Source: Kitasatospora sp. NBC_00458 (GTDB taxonomy: Bacteria > Actinomycetota > Actinomycetes > Streptomycetales > Streptomycetaceae). From it: a DNA stretch of 64,000 nucleotides. This document shows, in pieces, positions 1 to 8,387 of the stretch. The notes under the pieces were generated by a model. It did not search any database. It was not told the origin of the DNA and saw nothing but the letters and a program-made list of their open reading frames with translations. A program made the position numbers and the translations under genes. How positions within the stretch are numbered: position 1 is the first letter of the stretch; each line of letters begins with the position of its first letter. Location: positions 6,535,001 to 6,599,000 of the forward strand of contig NZ_CP107904.1 in assembly GCF_036013975.1 (NCBI RefSeq), given 5' to 3'.

Positions 1-352
1 TGGCCAGCACCGTGTCCGGCGGGCATATCCGGTCCAGCTCGGCGAAGAGCTCCCGCTTCAGCTCCAGCTGCTCGGGCACCTCCTCGATCACCAGGTCGGC
101 CCCGGCGGCCGCCTCCAGCGCGTGGCCCACCGAGATCAGGGCGAGCAGCGCGGTGCGCTCGTCGGAGGTGAGCCGCTCGCGGGTCACCGCGTACGCGGTG
201 GCCTCCTCGATCCGGGCCAGGGCCCGGGCGGCCTGCTCCTCGCCGGCCTCGATGCCGATCACCCGGCGGCCGCTCCTGGCGACCGCCACCGCGACGCCGG
301 CACCCATCGTGCCGAGGCCGACCACGGCGACCGTGGGAAAGGGACGCTCCAT
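1..352 (-). CDS. 3-hydroxyacyl-CoA dehydrogenase, N-terminal part (runs off window edge)
   Basis: The 5' 117 codons of a gene that continues beyond base 1. The product begins MERPFPTVAVVGLGTMGAG: a beta strand followed by the GxGxxG dinucleotide-binding loop of the NAD-binding domain of 3-hydroxyacyl/3-hydroxybutyryl-CoA dehydrogenases. An acidic residue ends the second strand (VIGIE) and the VIEEVPEQLELKRELFAELD segment typical of the family follows. Such enzymes oxidise 3-hydroxyacyl-CoA in beta-oxidation or butanoate/PHB metabolism. The catalytic His and the C-terminal dimerisation domain lie outside the window, so substrate class cannot be judged. The ATG at 352-350 follows an AGGA-like ribosome site. 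It diverges from the glutamine-synthetase-like gene across a 616-bp gap holding an operator-like palindrome. Confidence 0.85.
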   Translation of the reverse strand, partial: MERPFPTVAVVGLGTMGAGVAVAVARSGRRVIGIEAGEEQAARALARIEEATAYAVTRERLTSDERTALLALISVGHALEAAAGADLVIEEVPEQLELKRELFAELDRICPPDTVLA

Positions 353-968
353 CTGTCCTGACTCCTTGTCATGGGTGGCCCGCGCGCGCTCCGGCGGACG
401 CGCCGACGGAGGAGGGTCCGTGCGCGGGGCGGGGGAGAAGACGGTTGCGGCCACCGCGCAGCCGCCGGTCCGCTCCGGCGGTGCTGCGGGTGTGCCGTGG
501 TACTCAGGCGCTCGGGGTGAAGGAAGCGACTCTGAAGCAGGGAGGCGAAGAAGAGAGAAACCCCGGTCTTCGTCCGCGATCCGCGGAAACGACCGGTGGG
601 TGAACACACAGTCCGGGCGCCGACCGCTCCGTGCGGTCCCGCACGACGGTCGGCACCCCCCGCCGGTGCGGCTCCCGAAGCCCGGCGGTGGTGCGTGCCG
701 ACACTGTAGCGAAGCTACTAGCAGGTAGGAAGGGGGTGGGGGCGACGGATCCGAAGCCGTCCGCACGCCACGGGGCTCCGGGGGCGCGCCGGAGGGGATC
801 CGCCACCCGGACCGGGCGGACCGGATCCTCCGGGTGCCGCGGTCCGGGACGCGCACCGCCGGGGCCGGGATTCACGTCGCTGGAACGGGTGACGGAGTGG
901 ACGGACGTCCGTTCGGACCACTCGATAGGGGAGTTACGCGGGCCGGCCCGGCCGGGGAGCATGGGGAC
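353..968. other. Divergent intergenic region, 616 bp
   Basis: No convincing gene; open frames here are antisense shadows of neighbouring high-GC sequence. It holds the operator-like palindrome at 706-718, a self-complementary ACGGACGTCCGT at 901-912, and a purine-rich, less GC-rich stretch around 525-605 that may be the dehydrogenase leader. The promoter of the glutamine-synthetase-like gene should lie near 880-950 but I cannot assign one with confidence. Confidence 0.5.
701..720. promoter_or_regulatory. Operator-like palindrome GTAGC-GAA-GCTAC overlapping a minus-strand -10
   Basis: A perfect 5-3-5 inverted repeat at 706-718. On the minus strand it runs into TACAGT, a plausible -10 box, so a repressor bound here could block transcription toward the dehydrogenase gene. 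Short GTAGC/GCTAC dyads resemble TetR-family operators of fatty-acid genes, but no regulator gene lies in view; its identity is inference. Confidence 0.4.
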
Positions 969-2435
969 ATGAGCACCGGAACCGTGGCCACGGGGCGTGG
1001 CGAGTCCTCCGCCGAGCGGGCGGCCGCCGCCGCCGAGGAGGCCGGCCGCCCGGCGGGCGTCACACTGCCGCCGCGGGCCGACCGGGCGGAGCGCGGCGAG
1101 CGGGCCCGGGCCGCCGCCGAGCGGCTCGGCGCCGCCGGCGTCGAGGCGGTGGCCGTCACCTGGGTGGACAACGCGGGCATCGCCCGGGTCAAGGCCGTGC
1201 CGCTGACCGGGCTGGTGCACGCGGCGCAGTGGGGGGTCGGCACGGCGCCGTGCTTCGACGTCTTCCTGGCCGACGACACCATCGTCTCCAGCCCGCTGGC
1301 CGGCGGCCCCACCGGCGACCTCAGGCTCTACCCCGACGTCGACCGGCTCGTCCCGCTGGCCGCCCAGCCCGGCTGGGCCTGGGCGCCGGGCGACCGGTAC
1401 ACCCAGGGCGGCGCCCCGCACCCGGGCTGCCAGCGGCTCTTCGCCCGCCGGATGGTCGCGGCGGCGGCCGAGCGCGGGCTGGGCCTGAAGGCCGGGATCG
1501 AGGTCGAGTGGGTGGTCGCGCTGGACGGCCCCGCGGAGGAGGAGCCCCGCTTCCCGACGGCCGGCCCCGCCTACGGCATGCAGCGGCTCACCGACCTCTC
1601 CGGGTACCTGCGCGACCTGCTCCGCGCGCTCGCCGGCCAGGGGCTGAGCGTGCTCCAGATCCACCCCGAGTACGCGGCGGGCCAGTTCGAGGTCTCGGTC
1701 GCCCCCGAGGGCCCGGTCGAGGCCGCCGACACCTCGGTGCTGGTCCGGCAGACCGTCCGCGCCGTCTCCGCCCGGCACGGACTGCGGGTCTCCTTCGCCC
1801 CGGTGGTCGTGGCCGGCTCGGTCGGCAACGGCGGCCACCTCCACCTCAGCCTCTGGCGCGACGGCCGGAACCTCGCCCGCGGCGGCCCCGGCCCGCACGG
1901 GCTGACCGCCGAGGCCGAGGGCTTCCTGGCCGGCGTGCTCGGCGCGCTGCCCGAGCTGCTGGTGCTCGGCTCCTCCAGCCCGGCCGGCTACCTCCGGCTG
2001 GTCCCCTCCCACTGGGCCGGCGCCTACCAGTGCTGGGGGCTGGAGAACCGGGAGGCCGCGCTCCGGCTGGTCACCGGCTCCACCGGCGAGCGCTCCACCG
2101 CCGCCAACGCCGAGGTCAAGTGCTTCGACGCCACCGCCAACCCCTACCTGGCGGTCGGCGGGGTGCTCGCCGCGGGCCTCGCCGGGCTCGACCGCGGGCT
2201 CGCGCTGCCACCGGAGTCCACCGGCGACCCGGCGCAGGCCGAGCCCGGCAGCGTCCCCCGGCTGCCGAGCGCCCCGGCCGCGGCGCTCGCCGCGTACCAG
2301 CGCTCGGCGCTGCTCCGCGAGGCGCTCGGCGAGCCGCTGTACGAGGCCGTCCTGGCCGTCCGCCGGGCCGAGGGCGAGCAGTTCGCCGACGCCACCCCCG
2401 AGCAGCTGGTGGCGGCCACCCGCTGGCGGTACTGA
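969..2435 (+). CDS. Glutamine synthetase-family ligase (GlnA-like)
   Basis: A 488-residue ligase of the glutamine synthetase fold. The N-terminal beta-grasp domain includes VTWVDNAGIARVKAVPL (about residues 60-80). The C-terminal catalytic domain shows the metal-binding GIEVEW motif near residue 180, NGGHLHLSLW near 287-296, and KCFDATANPYLAVGG where classical enzymes have an NxR-type motif. The loops differ from housekeeping GlnI/GlnII, so a gamma-glutamyl-amine or polyamine ligase role is more likely than ammonium assimilation; this is inference. ATG 969 is preferred because upstream in-frame sequence is intergenic in character and GGGGAGC precedes it. An amidohydrolase follows; together they match the two halves of fungal FluG in inverted order. 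Confidence 0.85.
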   Translation: MSTGTVATGRGESSAERAAAAAEEAGRPAGVTLPPRADRAERGERARAAAERLGAAGVEAVAVTWVDNAGIARVKAVPLTGLVHAAQWGVGTAPCFDVFLADDTIVSSPLAGGPTGDLRLYPDVDRLVPLAAQPGWAWAPGDRYTQGGAPHPGCQRLFARRMVAAAAERGLGLKAGIEVEWVVALDGPAEEEPRFPTAGPAYGMQRLTDLSGYLRDLLRALAGQGLSVLQIHPEYAAGQFEVSVAPEGPVEAADTSVLVRQTVRAVSARHGLRVSFAPVVVAGSVGNGGHLHLSLWRDGRNLARGGPGPHGLTAEAEGFLAGVLGALPELLVLGSSSPAGYLRLVPSHWAGAYQCWGLENREAALRLVTGSTGERSTAANAEVKCFDATANPYLAVGGVLAAGLAGLDRGLALPPESTGDPAQAEPGSVPRLPSAPAAALAAYQRSALLREALGEPLYEAVLAVRRAEGEQFADATPEQLVAATRWRY

Positions 2436-2644
2436 CCGGTGCCCCCGCCGGACGCCCCCGCCCTGCCCGGCCGCCGTCGCAGCGGCGCGCCGGCTGCCGG
2501 GGCGGTCCGCCCCGGGACCGGCGGGCGGAGCCGTGGCGTGCTGCCGGTCGCTCCGCGGGCCGGGGGCCTGCGCCGCACCGGTGCCGCCTGCCGGCCGCGG
2601 CGGCGGGGGTGCTGACCGGTGCTCCCGTCCGACCTCCCCGCCCT
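2431..2644 (+). repeat. Imperfect direct repeat of a stop/start module, period 180 bp
   Basis: The sequence around the ligase stop codon (2432-2465) reappears exactly 180 bp later at 2612-2645 with 29 of 34 bases identical. Both copies contain TGA, three bases, then GTG followed by similar codons. The second copy's GTG (2619) is the amidohydrolase start; the first copy's GTG (2439) opens a 58-codon frame ending at the second copy's TGA. This looks like a local duplication that separated two once closely coupled genes. Confidence 0.6.
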
Positions 2645-3740
2645 GGTCGACCACCACTGCCACAGCGTGCTGGCGGTCGACCTCGACGACGACGAGCTGG
2701 CGGGGCTGCTCACCGAGTCCGACCGACCGCCCGCGCCGGGCACCTCGCCGTTCGACAGTGCGCTCGGCCTCGCCGTCCGCCGCTGGTGCCCACCCGCGCT
2801 CGGCCTGCCCGCGCACGCCCCGGCCGCCGAGTACCTGGCCCGGCGCCGTGAGCTCGGCGCCCCGGAGGCGACCCGCCGCCTGCTGGCGGCGGCCGGGATC
2901 GGCACCTGCCTGGTCGACACCGGCCTGACCGCCGCCGCGGGCCGTCCGCTGCTGCCGCTCGCCGGGTTCGCCGAGGCCTCCGGCGCCCGCGTACGCGAGG
3001 TGGTCCGGCTGGAGCGGGTCGCCGAGGGGGTCGACGCCCCGGCCGGCGACTGGTCCCGGGCGGTGCGCGAGGCGCTGGCCGCCGCCGCCTCCGAGGCGGT
3101 CGCGGTCAAGTCGGTGGTGGCCTACCGGACCGGCCTGGCGGTGCCCGCCGAGCGCCCCGGCCCGGCCGCGGTGACGGCCGCCGCGGGGGAGCGGCTGCGC
3201 ACCGGGGGCGGGCGGCTTTCCGACCCGGTGCTGCTGCACCACCTGCTCTGGACGGCCCTGGACGTCTGCGCCGAACTCGGCCGCCTGCCGCTCCAGTTCC
3301 ACACGGGCTTCGGCGACCCGGACCTCACCCTGCACCGGGCCGACCCGTCGCTGCTGGCCGGCTTCGTCCGGGCCGCCGAGCCGTCGGGCGTCCCGCTGGT
3401 CCTGCTGCACGGCTATCCGTACCACCGGCAGGCGGCTTGGCTGTCGCACGTCTTCCCCCTCGTCCACACCGATCTCGGGTTGTCCGCCTCCTACACCGGC
3501 CCCCGGGTGGCGGCGGTGCTCGGCGAGATGCTGGAGCTGGCGCCGTTCGGCAAACTGCTGTTCTCCACGGACGCCTACGGCCTGCCGGAGCTGTACCTGG
3601 TCGGCGCGGCCCAGTTCCGGCACGGCCTGGGCACCCTGCTGGACGGCTGGCGGGCCGACGGCGCCTGTACGGCGGCCGACGCGGAGCGCCTCGCCCGGCA
3701 GGTGGCCGCCGGGAACGCCGGTCGGCTGTACGGGCTCTGA
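2619..3740 (+). CDS. Amidohydrolase 2 family protein
   Basis: A 373-residue metal-dependent TIM-barrel hydrolase of the amidohydrolase-2 class. The N-terminal VDHHCHS supplies the HxH metal ligands (residues about 9-13). HTGFGD and LLHGYPYHRQ give later His ligands, and LLFSTDAYGLPE supplies the conserved C-terminal Asp. The closest functional theme is the amidohydrolase half of FluG-like proteins, which pairs with a glutamine-synthetase-like ligase as encoded just upstream; hydrolysis of a gamma-glutamyl amide or related compound is a reasonable inference. GTG 2619 is chosen for the GGGGG-type ribosome site at 2605-2609 and because homologous sequence begins at LPSDLPALVDHH. It is convergent with the lipoprotein gene, three bases away. 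Confidence 0.8.
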   Translation: MLPSDLPALVDHHCHSVLAVDLDDDELAGLLTESDRPPAPGTSPFDSALGLAVRRWCPPALGLPAHAPAAEYLARRRELGAPEATRRLLAAAGIGTCLVDTGLTAAAGRPLLPLAGFAEASGARVREVVRLERVAEGVDAPAGDWSRAVREALAAAASEAVAVKSVVAYRTGLAVPAERPGPAAVTAAAGERLRTGGGRLSDPVLLHHLLWTALDVCAELGRLPLQFHTGFGDPDLTLHRADPSLLAGFVRAAEPSGVPLVLLHGYPYHRQAAWLSHVFPLVHTDLGLSASYTGPRVAAVLGEMLELAPFGKLLFSTDAYGLPELYLVGAAQFRHGLGTLLDGWRADGACTAADAERLARQVAAGNAGRLYGL

Positions 3741-3743
3741 CGG

Positions 3744-4586
3744 CTACCAGGGCGTGAGGTTGGCCATGTCGTTCCCGAAGGGGCGGAGCTCGGGCATCCC
3801 CTGCTTCTCGACGTCCATCCGCCAGTCGCCGTCGACCCAGCGCAGGTCCACCTGCACCGCCCCGTACATGGCGGGCAGCCCGCCGGGGAAGCGCACCAGC
3901 AGCATCACGTGGGACTGCTCAGGCGTGTAGGTCATCACCGAGAACGCGGCGACCTTGACCTCGCCGACGCCCTCCGGGTTGATCGGGTCCTTGAGCCGCT
4001 TGTCGGCGTAGCTCTTGGCGGCGCTCGGCGGGTGGATCTGGGCCCGGGCGGCGACCTCCCAGTCCTCGTGGCCGGTGTCGATGGCGGCGAACACGGCGGC
4101 GGCCCGCGCGGCGCCCTCGGGGGTGCGGGCGAAGCAGTGCCAGTGGCCGCCCTCGCGGATCAGCGGCCCGGCGGTGCGGGAGGTGGGTACCTGCAGCGAG
4201 CCGAGCGGCTTGAACTCCGTCCCGGGCGGGGTCCGCTCCAGCCGCTCCTGGTTGCCGTCGTCGGTCCGGCACCCCGGTGCCCGGTCCCCGGCGGGCCGAG
4301 GCGCCTCGGCCGGAGGGGCGGTCACGGCGGGTGCCGTCGACGAGGGCGCGGCCGGGGCGGCAACGGCCGGCGGGGTCGTCGCGCCGGGTGCGGCCGAAGC
4401 GGGCGCCGTCGGGGCGGGCGCCGTCGACGCGGGCGCCGTCGGGGCGGGTGCGGCGGGGGCGGGTGCGGCGGTCTCCACGGCGGCGGCGGACGGAGCGGTC
4501 GCCGAGGTCGTCGAGGACGCGCACGCGGTGCTCAGGGCGAGGAGGGCGCCCGCGGTGGCGGTGGCTGCCCTGGATCTGCTGGACAT
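3744..4586 (-). CDS. Secreted lipoprotein with Ala/Pro/Thr-rich linker
   Basis: A 280-residue exported protein. A short basic N terminus and hydrophobic stretch end in LLALSTACAS, a lipobox-like site with Cys22 as the probable lipidated residue (Ser at -3 is less usual). Residues about 30-95 are a low-complexity Ala/Pro/Thr repeat that should act as a wall-spanning linker. The folded part (about 100-280) contains VPTSRTAGPLIREGGHWHCF, FARTPEGAARAA and VDLRWVDGDWRMD, recalling a domain found in actinobacterial secreted and conjugation-linked proteins (DUF8175-like); I place it there only tentatively. The ATG at 4586 follows GGGGGG. No catalytic residues are evident. Confidence 0.7.
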   Translation of the reverse strand: MSSRSRAATATAGALLALSTACASSTTSATAPSAAAVETAAPAPAAPAPTAPASTAPAPTAPASAAPGATTPPAVAAPAAPSSTAPAVTAPPAEAPRPAGDRAPGCRTDDGNQERLERTPPGTEFKPLGSLQVPTSRTAGPLIREGGHWHCFARTPEGAARAAAVFAAIDTGHEDWEVAARAQIHPPSAAKSYADKRLKDPINPEGVGEVKVAAFSVMTYTPEQSHVMLLVRFPGGLPAMYGAVQVDLRWVDGDWRMDVEKQGMPELRPFGNDMANLTPW

Positions 4587-4888
4587 GGCTGAAGTGGTCC
4601 CCCCGTGATGGCACGTCAGTACGAGTTGATCATGCCAGTCCGCGCCGGGCTCTGATGGTCGTTCGGGCCGAATCGACCGCCGCCCGCCCCCCTCGGCGAA
4701 GGGCGTCCATTCACCGTATGGATTGGTGAAGTGCCGGTTTCCTCGGAAGTGCCGCCTTCAGAAGTGGCCGAACGGTGTCGATTAGATGACTACCCCTTGC
4801 GGATTGCGACACATGTTCACTAGCGTCCCGATCATTCCAGTGCACCTGCCACACGCAGTTGCATGACGACTCGGGAGGGCCAACCCCT
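4587..4888. promoter_or_regulatory. Divergent promoter region between lipoprotein and protease genes
   Basis: About 300 bp, visibly less GC-rich than its surroundings. A promoter for the protease is TTGCGG (4797-4802), 18-bp spacer, TAGCGT (4821-4826), predicting a start near 4833 and a 5' leader of about 55 nt. An inverted repeat TTCACC-N9-GGTGAA lies at 4710-4730 and could be an operator or small hairpin for the divergent genes. Confidence 0.5.
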
Positions 4889-6376
<1,488 letters not shown>

Positions 6377-6410
6377 GCAGCTGACACGCTGATCGGCCGC
6401 TGAACCCACG

Positions 6411-6440
6411 ACGGGGGCGGGACGCGAGTCCCGCCCCCGT
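6411..6440. terminator. Bidirectional terminator hairpin with GNRA loop
   Basis: Perfect 13-bp stem 6411-6423/6428-6440 closed by a GCGA tetraloop, between the convergent protease and HipA-like genes. No U-tract follows on either side, which is usual in high-GC actinomycetes. Confidence 0.85.
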
Positions 6441-6485
6441 TCCGCGTGTCCGGCCCCGTCCGTCGGGCCGGGGCGTCCTGCGCGG

Positions 6486-6571
6486 GCCCGCCGTCCGACC
6501 GCCGGCCCGCCGTCCGATCGCCAGCCGTTCGACCGCCGGCCCGCCGTCCGACCGCCAGCCGTTCGACCGCC
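6486..6571. repeat. 34-bp tandem repeat, about 2.5 copies
   Basis: The unit GCCCGCCGTCCGAYCGCCAG plus 14 further bases occurs at 6505-6538 and 6539-6571, preceded by a 19-bp partial copy at 6486. It lies in the 3' intergenic space just downstream of the HipA-like stop. No coding or hairpin role is evident. Confidence 0.7.
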
Positions 6572-6599
6572 CGTCACCGGCGGCCCGGCGCCGGGCCGC

Positions 6600-7493
6600 T
6601 CACTCGACGTGCTGCCCCCAGGCCGTCTCCACCGAGGGCTTGCCGTGCAGGTCCGGCACGTCCTGGAGCCAGGCCGGCCGGCCCGCCCTGGTCCGGTCCG
6701 CCCGCCGGCGCTCGGCCTCGCGCAGCTGCTCCGGAGTGGAGAACCCCTCCGGCAGCCATTCGGCGGAGCGCGCCGCCCGGGCGGCCAGGTGCGCGACGTA
6801 GGCGCGGCGCACCGCCGCCACCGAATCGAAGCCGGGCTCGTCGGCCAGCCACTCGTCCGGGACGAGCGCCAGCACCTCCTCCAGCACCGCGGCGGTGACC
6901 AGCGGCCCGAGCTCCTCGTCGGCGCGCCGGACGTCCGGACGGTACCCGCCGAGGGCGTGGGCGCTCAGGTCGTACCGCTTGCCGACGGCCGCCGCGGCGG
7001 CGGACCAGCGGTGGTGGAAGATCAGTGCGGCGCCGTTGTCGATCAGCCAGAGCCGGCCGTGCCAGACCATCAGGTTGGGGTTGTGCACGGTCCGGTCGAC
7101 GTTGCCGGTGAGCGCGTCCAGCCAGACGACCCGCCCGGCCAGGACCGGGTCGACGTCGATCATGCCGGGCCTGAAGTCGCGGGCGCCGGGCAGCAGGTCC
7201 ATGCCGAGGTTGAGCCCGCCGCTGGACCGCAGGATGTCCTGGACCTCGGGGTCCGGCTCCCCGTCGGCCACCGCCGGGTCGAAGTCGACCAGCCGCAGCT
7301 CCGGCACCGGCAGGCCGAGCCGCCGGGCCAGCTCGCCGACGATCACCTCGGCCACCACCGCCTTGCGGCCCTGCGCGGCCCCGGTGAACTTGACCACGTA
7401 GGTCCCCAGGTCGTCGGTCTCCACCACGCCCGGGACGGACCCGCCGGCCCGCAGCGGGTCGACGTAGCGCACTGCTGTCACCTGATCGAGCAC
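6600..7493 (-). CDS. HipA-like kinase domain protein
   Basis: A 297-residue protein resembling the stand-alone HipA-like kinase family of actinobacteria, distant relatives of HipA (which phosphorylates glutamyl-tRNA synthetase). Near residues 125-155 it shows LTGNVDRTVHNPNLM and LWLIDNGAAL, matching the catalytic NxDRxxxN-like loop (Asp133) and the metal-binding Asp (Asp152) of the kinase fold. An N-terminal ATP-cone-like segment carries YVVKFTGAAQGRKAVVAE with the predicted nucleotide-binding Lys. No HipB-like antitoxin or Xre gene lies nearby, so a classical toxin-antitoxin role is not supported. GTG 7493 is preferred: TAGGGT sits seven bases upstream, a leaderless arrangement, and homologous sequence begins at LDQVTAVRYV. 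It is divergent from the SRPBCC gene. Confidence 0.75.
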   Translation of the reverse strand: MLDQVTAVRYVDPLRAGGSVPGVVETDDLGTYVVKFTGAAQGRKAVVAEVIVGELARRLGLPVPELRLVDFDPAVADGEPDPEVQDILRSSGGLNLGMDLLPGARDFRPGMIDVDPVLAGRVVWLDALTGNVDRTVHNPNLMVWHGRLWLIDNGAALIFHHRWSAAAAAVGKRYDLSAHALGGYRPDVRRADEELGPLVTAAVLEEVLALVPDEWLADEPGFDSVAAVRRAYVAHLAARAARSAEWLPEGFSTPEQLREAERRRADRTRAGRPAWLQDVPDLHGKPSVETAWGQHVE

Positions 7494-7506
7494 ACCTGCC
7501 ACCCTA
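7494..7506 (-). promoter_or_regulatory. -10 box for a leaderless HipA-like transcript
   Basis: On the minus strand TAGGGT (7506-7501) lies seven bases before GTG 7493, so transcription would begin at or next to the start codon. There is no good ribosome site. Confidence 0.55.
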
Positions 7507-7673
7507 ATGCCCGCCCCCGGCACGCAGGCCACCCGCGGGTGCGCCGGACGTCCTGTGGTTGGCTTGCCGGTGGCCCCGAACGATCGCGCGCCACCGGAGA
7601 CCGTCCAGGCCGGTCGGCCGCGGACGCCGGGAGACCTCACCACACCGGACGACCTGACGAGGAGAGCACGACC

Positions 7674-8114
7674 ATGGGACAGGTGCAGGCCACCACCGAG
7701 CGGGTCTACGACGCGGCCCCCGAGCGGGTGTACGAGGCGCTGGCCGACTACCAGGTGACCCGCCCCAAGCTGCTGCCCGAGCAGTACAGCGAGTACGAGG
7801 TCCGGGTCGGCGGCACGGGCGCGGGCACCCAGGTGCACTGGAAGCTGCAGGCCACCGAGAAGCGGATCCGCGACTGCCTGTTCACCGTCTCGGCGCCGCA
7901 GCCGGACCAGCTGGTGGAGCGGGACGCGAACTCCTCCATGGTGATCACCTGGACCGTGTCGGCGGTCGGCGAGGGCCGGTCGAAGGTCACCGTCTCGGCC
8001 GCCTGGCAGGGCGCGACCGGCATCGGCGGCTTCTTCGAGCGGACCTTCGCCCCCAAGGGCCTGAACCGGATCCACGACCAGGTGCTGGCCAACCTGGCCG
8101 CCGAGGTCCGCTGA
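7674..8114 (+). CDS. SRPBCC (START/Bet v1-like) family protein
   Basis: A 146-residue single-domain protein of the SRPBCC helix-grip fold, the hydrophobic-ligand-binding superfamily that includes polyketide cyclases. Sequence support is the N-terminal RVYDAAPERVYEALADYQ strand-helix pattern, central alternating strands (GAGTQVHWKLQATEKRIRDC) and the long C-terminal helix FAPKGLNRIHDQVLANLAAE that closes the pocket. No catalytic residues are obvious and the ligand cannot be predicted. ATG 7674 has GAGGAGAG about eight bases upstream. It is monocistronic, divergent from the HipA-like gene across 180 bp, and followed by a hairpin. Confidence 0.8.
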   Translation: MGQVQATTERVYDAAPERVYEALADYQVTRPKLLPEQYSEYEVRVGGTGAGTQVHWKLQATEKRIRDCLFTVSAPQPDQLVERDANSSMVITWTVSAVGEGRSKVTVSAAWQGATGIGGFFERTFAPKGLNRIHDQVLANLAAEVR

Positions 8115-8152
8115 CCGTCCGGCCCGCCGACCGGCCGGGCCGAGCCGGGTCC

Positions 8153-8175
8153 GGCCGACCGCCGGCCGGTCGGCC
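8153..8175 (+). terminator. Terminator hairpin after the SRPBCC gene
   Basis: Perfect stem GGCCGACCG/CGGTCGGCC with a five-base loop, 38 bases after the stop codon, within a run of further GGCCGACC palindromes. No T-tract follows. Confidence 0.55.
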
Positions 8176-8373
8176 GACCGGCGCCGACCGCCCGGGCGCG
8201 TCGGCGCCGGTCCCGGAGCGCCGCCCCGCCGGGGCGACCCCCGCCCGCCGGAACCGCCCCTCCGCTCGCTCGGGGATTCGACGGATCCGTCCACCCGTGC
8301 GAGCCGGAAGCCGTACGGGTGGACGGCCGCCACGTGCGGGTGACGACGGCCCCGCGGCACGGTGCGGCCACCC

Positions 8374-8387
8374 TAGGCTCGCCGCCG
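8374..8387 (+). promoter_or_regulatory. -10 box for a leaderless glycosyltransferase transcript
   Basis: TAGGCT (8374-8379) is followed by seven bases and GTG 8387; a second candidate start, ATG, is at 8393. There is no Shine-Dalgarno. A matching -35 is not obvious. Confidence 0.5.

Noticed and set aside
2439..2615. 58-codon GTG frame between the GS-like and amidohydrolase genes
   Set aside because: Product is low-complexity Arg/Pro/Gly; the start and stop are explained by the duplicated junction rather than by a real gene.
504..3623. Long minus-strand open frame opposite the GS-like and amidohydrolase genes
   Set aside because: Antisense shadow of very GC-rich genes; product is Gly/Arg/Gln-rich low complexity without domain features, while the plus-strand frames show clear enzyme motifs.
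6600..7493. Classical HipBA toxin-antitoxin module
   Set aside because: No HipB/Xre gene adjoins the HipA-like gene on either side; the divergent neighbour is an SRPBCC protein.
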